From assembly GCA_025937955.1 (NCBI GenBank), contig JAICQI010000241.1:1-8072 (forward strand): DNA of 8,072 nucleotides, given 5' to 3'. A program made the translations under genes and the position numbers. Below the pieces are notes generated by a model, which did not search any database, was not told where the DNA came from, and saw only the letters and a program-made list of their open reading frames with translations. The first letter of the stretch is position 1. Every line of letters begins with the position of its first letter. Shown in pieces: positions 1 to 7,481 of the stretch. This stretch comes from Pyrinomonadaceae bacterium. Lineage in GTDB: Bacteria > Acidobacteriota > Blastocatellia > Pyrinomonadales > Pyrinomonadaceae.

Positions 1-27
1 TCATCCATGCAAAGCTAACTACGCCAT

Positions 28-98
28 TTGTAGGGGGGGCCCTCTGTGGCCGCCCCTGTGTGCCCCGCTGGGGCGGCCACAGAGGGCCACCCCTACAA
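28..98. repeat. 71-bp palindromic intergenic repeat (REP/MITE-like)
   Basis: Two 29-bp arms, 28-56 and 70-98, are reverse complements with a single mismatch (G37 opposite A89), separated by a 13-base spacer. The outer ends read TTGTAGGGG and CCCCTACAA. The arms are very GC-rich and would form a stable hairpin in RNA or cruciform DNA. The element sits just upstream of glgA with no T-run on either side, so an intrinsic terminator is unlikely. Its terminal GCCACCCCTAC (86-96) recurs exactly at 4161-4171 in a second palindrome, which supports a dispersed family. Nothing coding is seen in positions 1-128. Confidence 0.85.
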
Positions 99-128
99 AA
101 CCATCCTTAGATCCCATCACATCAACGT

Positions 129-1556
129 ATGCGTGTCGCCATCCTGACTTCTGAAGCTATGCCTTTTGCCAAAACTGGCGGGCTGGCCGATGTCTCAGGC
201 GCGTTGCCAAAGGCGCTCATCGAACAAGGCGCCGACGCAAAGCTTATCCTCCCTTTATATGAACAGGTCGATCGCGAGTTGCTGAACGGCGGCTCTGTCG
301 AGAATGTTCGTGTCGAGTGGCGCGGGCAGGTGCATCACGTTCGCTTTTGGTATAGCGATGCGGCGGGAGCGCCAACGTACCTGCTCGAAGCGCACGAGTT
401 CTTCTCGCGCCCGGCAATCTACGGTCACAACGACGATCACATTCGTTTCGCTTTCTTCTCGCGCGCTGCCCTGGCTCTGCTCAAACATCTGAGGTTTCAG
501 CCTGACGTCGTACACGGAAACGATTGGCCGTGTGGCTTTGCGATGGCTGAGCTGCGCGCGCGCCGCCGTTATGAAGCCTTTTTCCAAAACACCAGAAGCC
601 TTTTTTCACTTCATAACGTCGGCTATCAGGGGTTCTTCGATGCCGGCGATCTCTGGTGGCTCGGCTTTGGCGATCCACCCGAAAACGACGACTTCCGACT
701 GGACCGGAATGCCTCGGCGCTGAAAGCAGGAATCATCGCCGCTGATGCGCTCTCAACCGTGAGCCCGCGTTACGCATACGAGATTCAGACGCCGGAACAA
801 GGTCATGGGCTCGACTGGTTGTTGCGCTCGCGGCGCGATCGTCTCGCGGGGATCACGAACGGTGTCGACTACGACATCTGGAATCCTGAAACCGATCCGC
901 ACATCGCTGCCAATTTCTCGGCTGACGATCTGTCGGGTAAGCGTGAGTGCAAGCTCGATCTGCTGCGACGCTTTGGCCTTCCTGAGGATCCCAACCGGCC
1001 GATCATCGCTATGATTTCGCGACTCGTCGGTCAGAAGGGCTACGATCTGATCCGCCAACTTCCCCAACAGATTTTGGAAACCGGATCGTTTTTCATCGCC
1101 CTCGGCGCGGGCGCTAAGGAGTATGAGGACTTCCTCCAGCGCTGGCACGATGCAGCGCCGAGGCAGGTTGGCATTTACAAAGGTTTCGCAGGCGAGCCGC
1201 TCCCGCACCAGATCGAAGCGGGCGCTGACATGTTCCTGATGCCTTCGTTGTATGAGCCTTGTGGCCTGAATCAGATGTACAGCATGCGCTACGGCACTGT
1301 TCCGATTGTGCGCGCGACAGGCGGCCTGGACGACACGGTCCAACACTTCGATCCGGCTGACGGCACAGGCACGGGGTTCAAGTTTGGACCGTATGACGCA
1401 GGCGCGTTGCTTGATAAAATACGCGAGGCACTTTACTTTTATGCGCGGCCCGAGCACTGGCGCAAGATTCAACACAATGGAATGTTAGTCGATAATTCCT
1501 GGGCCGCCGCCGCAAAGAAATACCTTGAACTGTACCAGGAACTGATAAAGCTCTAA
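129..1556 (+). CDS. glgA: Glycogen synthase GlgA (GT5 family)
   Basis: Transfers glucose from ADP-glucose to the non-reducing end of a growing alpha-1,4-glucan in the cytoplasm, the elongation step of bacterial glycogen synthesis. The 475-residue length matches the family. The start is fixed by the family's N-terminus: the KTGGL nucleotide-sugar motif lies at residues 15-19, as in characterised GlgA proteins. Other GT-B landmarks are HNVGYQG (from H162), GITNGVDYDIWNP, R298 and K303 in SRLVGQKG, EPCGLNQM (catalytic-region E376), and the C-terminal TGGL at 397-400. The Rossmann-like halves appear complete and uninterrupted. No clear Shine-Dalgarno sequence precedes the ATG. Neighbours are a palindromic repeat upstream and purA 38 bp downstream on the same strand; no other glycogen gene is in view. 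Function is inferred by family and is very secure. Confidence 0.97.
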   Translation: MRVAILTSEAMPFAKTGGLADVSGALPKALIEQGADAKLILPLYEQVDRELLNGGSVENVRVEWRGQVHHVRFWYSDAAGAPTYLLEAHEFFSRPAIYGHNDDHIRFAFFSRAALALLKHLRFQPDVVHGNDWPCGFAMAELRARRRYEAFFQNTRSLFSLHNVGYQGFFDAGDLWWLGFGDPPENDDFRLDRNASALKAGIIAADALSTVSPRYAYEIQTPEQGHGLDWLLRSRRDRLAGITNGVDYDIWNPETDPHIAANFSADDLSGKRECKLDLLRRFGLPEDPNRPIIAMISRLVGQKGYDLIRQLPQQILETGSFFIALGAGAKEYEDFLQRWHDAAPRQVGIYKGFAGEPLPHQIEAGADMFLMPSLYEPCGLNQMYSMRYGTVPIVRATGGLDDTVQHFDPADGTGTGFKFGPYDAGALLDKIREALYFYARPEHWRKIQHNGMLVDNSWAAAAKKYLELYQELIKL

Positions 1557-1560
1557 CGAG

Positions 1561-1594
1561 ATCCGTTTTTTTAATCCGTGTAGATCCGTGGCCC
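1561..1594 (+). repeat. ATCCG(TG) repeat spacer between glgA and purA
   Basis: Most of the 38-bp glgA-purA spacer is three imperfect units starting at 1561 (ATCCGT), 1574 (ATCCGTG) and 1584 (ATCCGTG), with a T7 run at 1566-1572. Bases 1575-1592 match 3129-3146 at 16 of 18 positions, so this looks like a degenerate half-copy of the inverted repeat downstream of purA. The unit runs directly into the purA ATG and leaves no room for a separate leader. There is no convincing stem before the T-run, so I do not call a terminator. Confidence 0.6.
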
Positions 1595-2920
1595 ATGTCG
1601 AAAGTAATCGCAGTCATCGGCGCCCAATGGGGCGATGAAGGTAAAGGCAAGATCGTCGATCTGCTCGCGGAGCGTTTCGAGATCGTCGTGCGCTATCAGG
1701 GCGGTCACAACGCCGGTCACTCGGTCCAGGTCGGCGACCAGTCGTTTGTGCTGCATCTGCTACCGTCGGGCATCGTGCACCGTGGCAAAACGTGCGTGCT
1801 CGGCAACGGCATGGTCATCGATCCGAAAGCGTTCTTCGTCGAAGCCGATCGTCTTACGCAACAGGGCATCGAAGTCTCACCTGAGCGAGTGAAGATCAGC
1901 TCGCGCGCACATCTAATTTTTCCTTATCATCGCGCGCTGGACCACACCAGCGAGGAGCGTCTGGGTAACGAAAAAGTCGGCACTACGTTGCGCGGGATCG
2001 GTCCGGCGTACGAAGACAAGGCCGGCCGGCGCGGCATTCGCACGGCGGATGCCCTTGTGCCGGACGTGCTGCGTTCGCGTATCGAGCGTAACCTCGAAGA
2101 TGCGAATCGCATCATCGAAGCTTACGGTGGCGAGCGTCTCAGTGCCGACGAGATCTTTAACGAGATGTCGGTCCTGACCGAGCGGCTTGGCCCATTCATC
2201 GCCGACACCACGCACTATCTCAACATTGCCGCGACGGAAGGCAGGTCGATACTTCTCGAGGGCGCGCAGGCCACGTTGCTCGACGTGGACCATGGCACGT
2301 ATCCGTTTGTTACTTCGTCAACTACCGTCGCTGGAGGCGCGATCACCGGCACGGGTCTCGCGCCCAACCGGCTGAATGGCGTGCTCGGCATCGTGCGCAC
2401 GTATACAACGCGCGTTGGCGAAGGACCGTTTCCGACTGAAATGCTCGAAGGTGAAGCGGAGTTGGGCCAGATGATTCGCGAGCGTGGTCGTGAGTACGGT
2501 GCTTCGACTGGCCGGCCGCGACGTTGCGGCTGGTTCGATTCGTTTGCGACGCGCTATGCCGCTGAGATCAACGGGTTCACGTCGGTTGCGTTAACTAAGC
2601 TCGACGTGCTCGATACGCTCGATGAGATCAAAGTCTGTACGGGTTACAAACTCGACGGCAAGTTGTGTGAATCGCTGCCGGCGGTTTCGCAGGATCTGCG
2701 ACGCGCCGAACCTGTCTACGCCACGCTGCCGGGCTGGCACAGCTCAACGCTTGGCATGACGGAGATCAGCTCCCTTCCCACCAACGCGCGTCGCTATATC
2801 GAATTTCTCTCCAAACAGATCGGCGTCGAGATCGGGCTCGTCTCCACCGGCCCCGAACGCATGCAAACGATCATCGTTCAGGATTCAGCACTTGGCGGCT
2901 GGCTACGCGATAGTAAATAA
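1595..2920 (+). CDS. purA: Adenylosuccinate synthetase PurA
   Basis: Joins IMP and aspartate using GTP to make adenylosuccinate, the first committed step from IMP to AMP, in the cytoplasm; purB acts next but is not in view. At 441 residues it is full length. Visible signatures are the N-terminal GDEGKGK P-loop-like motif (13-19) with catalytic D14, general-acid H42 in NAGHS, the IMP-binding segment GTTLRGIGPAY (129-139), the mobile loop VGEGPFPTE, and STGRPRRCGWFD (304-315) for aspartate/IMP/GTP contacts. TKLDVLD near the C-terminal third fits the guanine-binding region. The ATG is fixed because family alignment begins at MSKVIAVIGAQWGDEG. No Shine-Dalgarno sequence is visible: the preceding bases are repeat sequence (GATCCGTGGCCC). 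Transcription may come from glgA readthrough or from a promoter within glgA; I could not pick one. Identity is essentially certain. Confidence 0.98.
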   Translation: MSKVIAVIGAQWGDEGKGKIVDLLAERFEIVVRYQGGHNAGHSVQVGDQSFVLHLLPSGIVHRGKTCVLGNGMVIDPKAFFVEADRLTQQGIEVSPERVKISSRAHLIFPYHRALDHTSEERLGNEKVGTTLRGIGPAYEDKAGRRGIRTADALVPDVLRSRIERNLEDANRIIEAYGGERLSADEIFNEMSVLTERLGPFIADTTHYLNIAATEGRSILLEGAQATLLDVDHGTYPFVTSSTTVAGGAITGTGLAPNRLNGVLGIVRTYTTRVGEGPFPTEMLEGEAELGQMIRERGREYGASTGRPRRCGWFDSFATRYAAEINGFTSVALTKLDVLDTLDEIKVCTGYKLDGKLCESLPAVSQDLRRAEPVYATLPGWHSSTLGMTEISSLPTNARRYIEFLSKQIGVEIGLVSTGPERMQTIIVQDSALGGWLRDSK

Positions 2921-3087
2921 AGATGTAGGCCGCCACCACCCAATCATAACTGATGCAGGCACTTCGCATCACCGCGCCAGCCGTACAAGCCCAGTGCGCC
3001 AAAGGCAATACATTGCAAACGCGCCACCGATCGCTCCCTCGATCAACACCCATCGAAATAATTGTTCCATCACTCAAGAGTATATGC

Positions 3088-3146
3088 GCCACAGATTTTC
3101 ACGGATGAATGCGGATTATCCGTCCTGTTCCGTGAAGATCTGTGGC
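3088..3146. repeat. Inverted repeat with GCCACAGAT termini
   Basis: Arms 3088-3105 and 3129-3146 are 18 bp each and pair at 17 of 18 positions; the exception is T3097 against G3137. The 23-base centre carries a second small palindrome, CGGAT-T-ATCCG (3112-3122). The pattern of CCACAGAT ... CACGGAT ... ATCCG ... TCTGTGG resembles an interspersed intergenic repeat that I recall from several bacterial phyla; that recollection cannot be verified here. A 16/18 match to the right arm lies at 1575-1592 in front of purA. It ends six bases before the tRNA promoter's -35 box, so the element may also insulate the promoter from purA transcription. Confidence 0.75.
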
Positions 3147-3151
3147 TCGTT

Positions 3152-3181
3152 TTGGACAATCTCCTTCGCGTTCGGTAGAAT
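3152..3181 (+). promoter_or_regulatory. Sigma70-type promoter for tRNA-Lys
   Basis: A -35 box TTGGAC (3152-3157) is separated by 18 bp from a -10 box TAGAAT (3176-3181). Both are close to the TTGACA/TATAAT consensus. Transcription would begin near 3188 and give a leader of about 45 bases that includes the 3201-3221 hairpin before the tRNA 5' end. The assignment is by motif and position only. Confidence 0.55.
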
Positions 3182-3200
3182 GCCCCTCGAAGTTCCTCAA

Positions 3201-3221
3201 AGAGCACGCCTCGCGTGCTCT
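3201..3221 (+). other. 9-bp-stem hairpin in the tRNA-Lys 5' leader
   Basis: AGAGCACGC (3201-3209) and GCGTGCTCT (3213-3221) are perfect reverse complements with a three-base loop. The hairpin ends 12 bases before the mature tRNA 5' end and lies downstream of the candidate promoter, so it would be part of the precursor transcript. It could help present the leader to RNase P, or be a protein-binding site. No T-run follows it, so it is not a terminator. Confidence 0.6.
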
Positions 3222-3233
3222 CTGCATGTAGAT

Positions 3234-3306
<73 letters not shown>

Positions 3307-3321
3307 AAACCCTTTACAGTT

Positions 3322-3337
3322 CCAGGCTAAAGCCTGG
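3322..3337. other. Short hairpin between tRNA-Lys and the convergent gene
   Basis: CCAGGCT (3322-3328) and AGCCTGG (3331-3337) form a perfect 7-bp stem around AA, 15 bases after the tRNA and 22 bases beyond the stop codon of the convergent minus-strand gene. A T-run is lacking on either strand, so factor-independent termination is doubtful. It may stabilise the 3' ends of both transcripts or be another copy of a small palindromic repeat. Confidence 0.5.
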
Positions 3338-3359
3338 GAGAATGAGACAAAACATCAAC

Positions 3360-4133
3360 TCAAACGGCGGACGCTGTTCGGTCGAACTGTCGCACCTCAG
3401 CCCAATAGCGTGGTGGGATTAGTACGGTATGGACCAACGATTGGAGGTTGCCGCTGTCGATCAGGCCGTACACCTGCGCCAGGCCGGAGATGAGCGGGTT
3501 GGAGTTGAGACGGAGCAGGCGGCGGACTTCGCGAGGTACCAATAGGGCCTGAACTTCGAGGAGCAAGTAGTAACGCCAGATTCCAAGATGCCGGCGGTAC
3601 GACTGGTAGAGCATGGCGGTATGTTGGCTGTAATTCAGGTCGCGTACCAGATGGCGGTGACGATCCAGTTTCCACTCGGCATATGTTTTCGGCAACTCCG
3701 GAATATGTAACGCCTCACCGATGCGTAGGAACACTTCAAACAGATCTCTCTTTTGCGATTCTGAGAGCGGTCTGTTGAGGAGAGTATAAGAACGCTCAGA
3801 ATAGTCAATCAACATGTAGAGCACGTCTCGAAAAGCCCAATCAGGTATTGTCTGCCCACGGTCCTGCTCGACCGACGCATGTCTCGCGTTTATGCGCTCC
3901 AGCGTCCGTCGCGCCTTCTCCTCATCTACAAACACAATCTCCTGAGCGTAACGAACCGTGGAAAAGAGCCGTCCAATTGGATCGCGTGGAATCTCACCAG
4001 TAAAGAAAAGCCAATCGACGGCGCGGTTGAGTGCAAACTCGGCCGCCGAACCCGCGAAGATAAGAAGCACAAGATCCGGGTTGCCCCAGATTGTGCGTAC
4101 GATCGAGTGACGATCAACAAAATCAGGAACCAT
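3360..4133 (-). CDS. MpaB/DUF2236-family oxygenase-like protein
   Basis: Member of the MpaB / DUF2236 family (ER-bound oxygenase MpaB and rubber oxygenase Lcp catalytic domain), whose characterised members are heme b proteins that cleave or oxidise carbon chains. The substrate here is unknown. From the ATG at 4133 it has 257 residues, close to the family domain size, and is mostly alpha-helical. Family-like segments are NPDLVLLIFAGSAAEF (18-33), DPIGRLFSTVRYAQEIVF (51-68), a conserved-type histidine H85 in the RINARHASVE helix, and IPDWAFRDVLYMLIDYSERS (96-115). There is no signal peptide. An alternative GTG start at 4157 adds eight residues (MPPLYTRG), but they are encoded inside the palindrome 4146-4170, so I prefer the ATG; neither start has a convincing Shine-Dalgarno site. 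It lies 69 bp downstream of the receptor gene on the same strand and may be read from that promoter. Function beyond family is not established. Confidence 0.85.
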   Translation of the reverse strand: MVPDFVDRHSIVRTIWGNPDLVLLIFAGSAAEFALNRAVDWLFFTGEIPRDPIGRLFSTVRYAQEIVFVDEEKARRTLERINARHASVEQDRGQTIPDWAFRDVLYMLIDYSERSYTLLNRPLSESQKRDLFEVFLRIGEALHIPELPKTYAEWKLDRHRHLVRDLNYSQHTAMLYQSYRRHLGIWRYYLLLEVQALLVPREVRRLLRLNSNPLISGLAQVYGLIDSGNLQSLVHTVLIPPRYWAEVRQFDRTASAV

Positions 4134-4134
4134 G

Positions 4135-4170
4135 CCCCTAGTATATAGGGGTGGCACGATGCCACCCCTA
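4135..4170. repeat. Compound palindrome between receptor and MpaB-like gene
   Basis: TAGGGGTGGCA (4146-4156) and TGCCACCCCTA (4160-4170) are perfect 11-bp inverted arms with a three-base loop. A third arm, CCCCTA (4135-4140), can pair instead with TAGGGG (4146-4151) around a five-base loop, so two mutually exclusive hairpins are possible. The outer sequence matches the ends of the 28-98 repeat (11 identical bases). Read on the minus strand it lies between the receptor stop and the next start; no T-run follows, so it may attenuate or stabilise the mRNA rather than terminate it. Confidence 0.7.
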
Positions 4171-4202
4171 CGAATAATTAGCCCCCTTTCGATTAAGTGC
4201 CC

Positions 4203-7200
4203 TCAGAACGTAAAGCGGAAGCCCAACTGCGCGGTCAGTGGGCGCCCGACGGGTGGGCCGAAGCCCGGGCCGTAGAGCGACACCGGTTGCAGGAAGGCTC
4301 CTGCGGCTGTGGCTGGACTGAGCGCCAGGCGCGAGGCGTACGAAAGGTTCTCTACATTGAACACGTTATAGAGATCAATGTAAGCACTCAATGCCATTCG
4401 CTCGCCAAACCTGAAGTTCTTCGCCGCTCGCAAGTCGACGTTGAAGTAGCGACCGCTTCGTTCGGTAACATTTCCTGCCGAATCGACAATGAGGCCCGTT
4501 CTCAGGCCATTGACGTCCGCCTGCACGCAACCTCTGGGATTCAAGTCCCTGATGGCCGTCGAATTTCCCCGCACGGCAAACACGGCCAGAGGATCGACAC
4601 CGGCACAGAGCCTGTCGTTCGTGGCAAGCCCGTCGCCATCAATGTCGAGTCCTGTGTTTGCCGAAAACGGCCGGGAACTGGCGAGCTGCATGATTGGAGA
4701 TAACTGAAATCCCCACGGCAATTCGAACACGCCACTAAGAACCACGCGATGCCGCTCGTCCAGACGCGTTGGACCAAACTCTTCCGGCTTGAATTGATTC
4801 TCCGGAGTAGTCGCGATGCCGTTGCCACTGTACGAAGCAACCGGTTGACCGCCCCACGATCTGGAATTGGCCAGAATATAGCTGCCCGAAAACAGGTGCT
4901 TCCGGGTACGCCATCTAAGTGTTGTGGTCCAACTATCGAAGAGCGAACGGTTCGTGGTTCCAATCATATTGATCTGCTCGATGCGATTTGCCGGCAGGCC
5001 TGCGTCCACAAACGCCCGATCAAACACGCGGCTATTGACACCGCGAACGCATAACGGCGAGGCGGGAGTAGAGCCCGGAAACGCAGGGTTGCAGATATTT
5101 TCAATGCGCGGATTAATCACCTGAACCCGCGGTTCGTGAATTCCGAGCGTATGGACATAGTCACTCGACAAAGTAATCGACTCGTTGAGTTTCCTTTCGA
5201 ATCCAATCGAAATCTTCTGCACGTAAGGCTCTGAGGCGTCGGGATCGTTAATGCGCCCGAACCCGCCCACCGCGAGATCCGAGATCGAAAAACCTGGTGG
5301 CGGCTGCGGCAGTGGATCGACTCCAAAACGGAAGGTGGGCAACTGGCCAACTCCGACGTCCGAGTTCGTCAGACTGAGAATCGTCTGGTAAAGCACCGGA
5401 TTAGTCTGCGTCAACGAAAACAATGTCAGGTTCTGGAAAAGTTGATCGTAGAAGATCCCGTAACCACCACGAATTACCGTATCTCCTCCTCCTGTCGGAT
5501 CCCAGGCAAACCCCAGGCGAGGCTGAAACTCGGTCCAGCTCGGAGTAGTCCGGCTTAGCTTCTCTGGATCTGAGGTGATTGATCGTGCAAGTGGGTGGTT
5601 CAGTTGTTGCAGAATTTGAATGGTGCGGTTGTTGGTTTGGTCGGGAAGGTTGCCAATATTCGCATCCCAACGAAGACCAAGGTTAAGAGTGAGGTTTCGT
5701 CTGATCTTGTAATCGTCCTGAAAGTAGAACGCCAACTGGTGGATCGTCTGATCGTGAGTTCCCTCACCATCGGAGAAACTAATATTCTGAACCGCCCCTG
5801 GCGTTGCAAATCCCTGCGGGTACTTGCCGTTGGTGTTGTTCTGGATCGTCGTCGGTGAGTCGAAGAACGCAATGGTGTAGCCCTTCGAACCGAAGAAGAA
5901 GAACCCGCCTAATTCGGTGTGGATATAGTTAACGCCGAATTTCATCCCGTGGTTTCCTGACTGCCACGAGAAATCATCACGAAATTGGAACTTTCGCTCT
6001 TCGGTAGCTTGCGGCACGTTAGTATTTGCGCCGATGGTAATGCCGCCCGGAAACTGCAACTGCGGGTTTGTTGTCACTCCCAGAATCGCATTACTAAAGT
6101 CCTGATAATGAAACGAAAACTGGTTCAGTTTTTCCGGACTCAGCGTCCACGTGTGATTAGCAACAAAGCTGTAGAGCTTATTGTCGTCTGTGTTGCCACC
6201 GGTTAAATCCGTAGTGGCGGGATTGGCGACCTGATCGTTTGGCGAGCTGTTCTTCTGATAAGCAAAACGGTAGAACATGCTCTGCTTATCGTTGAGATTG
6301 TGATCTACCTTGGCGGTAAGCAAAGTGTCGTCGTAGGGCGTTGGGATCTCGGAAACGAAGTTTGAACCTGGAATCAACGGTATTTGCACGGCCGCGGCCT
6401 GGCTCACCGGAACGTTCTGTCTTTCACGAAAGCGCTCCAGCGCAAAGAAGAAGAAGAGATCGTCTTTCACAATGGGCCCGCCGATCGATCCGCCAATCTC
6501 CTGCCGGCTGAAACTCGGTTTCTCAAAGTCTGGAGTAGCTGCTTTTCTCTGATTCTCAAAGAAGTCAAACGTTCGCAACTTCTCGTCGCGGAAGTTTGAG
6601 AAAAACGATCCATGAAACTCGTTCGAACCTGACTTGGTAATGACGTTAACTACACCGCCAACCGCTCGGCCCTGTTCCGCGGTCCAACGATGTTGCAGCA
6701 CCTGAAATTCCTGAATCGACTCGTAAGAAAAATTCTGGAGCAAGCTGCCGACCACATTGTCTTTGTTGTCTCCGCCATCCACATTGACGTCGACCTGGCG
6801 ACCATCGCCGCCATTGAAGGCGACGTTGCCGACGCGCGTCTTGGTCGGGTCAAAATTTCCGACTGGTCGCGCTTCGGGCATAATCACGGACAGCGCGGCG
6901 AAAGTTCGATTCAACAGCGGTAGATTCTCGACTTGAATGGGCGTAACCACCCCGCCCAGGTCGGAGCGCGTCGTTTCGATGTGCAAAGCATCCGCCGTGA
7001 TATTAACGACCTCAGTTATTTGTCCGGCTTTCAGATCGAAGTTGACAGTCACCGTCGTGCCCACATTAACTTCACGCCCTTTCAACACGGCCTTACTGAA
7101 ATTTGGGGCTTCGGCAGTGATGTCATAATTGCCAGGCGGCAGTTCGGCAATCGTGTAGTTTCCCTGCTCACCTGACTGTGCGCTACGTTCCTGGCCCGTG

Positions 7201-7370
7201 CCGGTATGGCGAGCAGTAACGGTCGCATTTGCAACGGCGGCGCCGTTTTGATCGAGCACACGGCCCGTAACGTCGGCCGTAGTCACCTGAGCAGCAACTG
7301 GAACTGCAAAGATAAGACTGGCTAGGACAACCGCTGCGCATCCGGAAAGAAATCGCGTTAAGTAACTCAT
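4203..7370 (-). CDS. Oar-like TonB-dependent outer-membrane receptor
   Basis: A 1055-residue outer-membrane protein. The start at 7370 is chosen because a perfect TAAGGAGG sits five bases upstream and the protein then opens with a signal peptide (MSYLTRF, a hydrophobic core to about residue 25, and a VAA|Q cleavage site near 27/28). Residues about 29-125 form a carboxypeptidase-regulatory-like beta-sandwich (VTGRVLDQNGAAVANATVTA, then GNYTIAELPPGNYDITAEAP). Residues about 128-260 look like the TonB plug (VENLPLLNRTFAALS, QVDVNVDGGDNKDNVVGS, SIQEFQV, GGVVNVITKSGSNEFHGS). The remainder is a long beta-barrel ending in AQLGFRFTF, with the C-terminal phenylalanine that BAM-assembled barrels usually have. 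Oar-type receptors are abundant in Acidobacteriota and Myxococcota and are thought to import large substrates or to act in secretion and adhesion; the ligand here is unknown. I found no clear TonB box. The frame is unbroken. A possible partner is the MpaB-like gene 69 bp downstream. Confidence 0.93.
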   Translation of the reverse strand: MSYLTRFLSGCAAVVLASLIFAVPVAAQVTTADVTGRVLDQNGAAVANATVTARHTGTGQERSAQSGEQGNYTIAELPPGNYDITAEAPNFSKAVLKGREVNVGTTVTVNFDLKAGQITEVVNITADALHIETTRSDLGGVVTPIQVENLPLLNRTFAALSVIMPEARPVGNFDPTKTRVGNVAFNGGDGRQVDVNVDGGDNKDNVVGSLLQNFSYESIQEFQVLQHRWTAEQGRAVGGVVNVITKSGSNEFHGSFFSNFRDEKLRTFDFFENQRKAATPDFEKPSFSRQEIGGSIGGPIVKDDLFFFFALERFRERQNVPVSQAAAVQIPLIPGSNFVSEIPTPYDDTLLTAKVDHNLNDKQSMFYRFAYQKNSSPNDQVANPATTDLTGGNTDDNKLYSFVANHTWTLSPEKLNQFSFHYQDFSNAILGVTTNPQLQFPGGITIGANTNVPQATEERKFQFRDDFSWQSGNHGMKFGVNYIHTELGGFFFFGSKGYTIAFFDSPTTIQNNTNGKYPQGFATPGAVQNISFSDGEGTHDQTIHQLAFYFQDDYKIRRNLTLNLGLRWDANIGNLPDQTNNRTIQILQQLNHPLARSITSDPEKLSRTTPSWTEFQPRLGFAWDPTGGGDTVIRGGYGIFYDQLFQNLTLFSLTQTNPVLYQTILSLTNSDVGVGQLPTFRFGVDPLPQPPPGFSISDLAVGGFGRINDPDASEPYVQKISIGFERKLNESITLSSDYVHTLGIHEPRVQVINPRIENICNPAFPGSTPASPLCVRGVNSRVFDRAFVDAGLPANRIEQINMIGTTNRSLFDSWTTTLRWRTRKHLFSGSYILANSRSWGGQPVASYSGNGIATTPENQFKPEEFGPTRLDERHRVVLSGVFELPWGFQLSPIMQLASSRPFSANTGLDIDGDGLATNDRLCAGVDPLAVFAVRGNSTAIRDLNPRGCVQADVNGLRTGLIVDSAGNVTERSGRYFNVDLRAAKNFRFGERMALSAYIDLYNVFNVENLSYASRLALSPATAAGAFLQPVSLYGPGFGPPVGRPLTAQLGFRFTF

Positions 7371-7375
7371 GCCTT

Positions 7376-7383
7376 CCTCCTTA
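7376..7383 (-). promoter_or_regulatory. Consensus ribosome-binding site of the receptor gene
   Basis: On the minus strand the bases read TAAGGAGG, a full anti-16S match, with five bases before the ATG at 7370. This decides the start against an upstream in-frame codon at 7427. It contrasts with glgA and purA, which have no visible Shine-Dalgarno site. Confidence 0.9.
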
Positions 7384-7481
7384 AAGCTGAAGAAATGTGT
7401 ACGCGCCGATCCTGGGATAACCGACAATTGTTGACAGAAATTTTAGTACCGTTTGGGAGGCCGCTGTTTGAAGTGGGGCGT

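Larger units (their letters stand above)
2921..3233. other. Intergenic spacer purA to tRNA-Lys
   Basis: This 313-bp stretch has no supportable gene. Positions 2921-3087 show neither a terminator for purA nor a recognisable motif. On the minus strand there is only a 33-codon frame (2969-3070) with one hydrophobic stretch, no ribosome-binding site and no family I recognise; it may be chance or a remnant. From 3088 onward the spacer is structured: an 18-bp inverted repeat, a promoter and a hairpin, each listed separately. Confidence 0.6.

Noticed and set aside
753..1475. A 240-codon minus-strand open frame inside glgA
   Set aside because: It is antisense to a well-conserved gene, shows no domain and arises from the codon bias of glgA.
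1561..1575. Possible intrinsic terminator at the T7 run after glgA
   Set aside because: No stem of useful length precedes the T-run; the bases belong to the ATCCG repeat.
2969..3070. A 33-codon minus-strand frame beginning MEQLFRWVLIEGAIGG with one hydrophobic stretch
   Set aside because: It has no ribosome-binding site, no family I recognise and no downstream continuation in the same frame; it may be chance or a decayed remnant.
7431..7459. A perfect TTGACA on the plus strand at 7431-7436, antisense to the receptor leader
   Set aside because: No acceptable -10 box occurs 16-18 bp downstream (the bases there are GC-rich) and no plus-strand gene follows.
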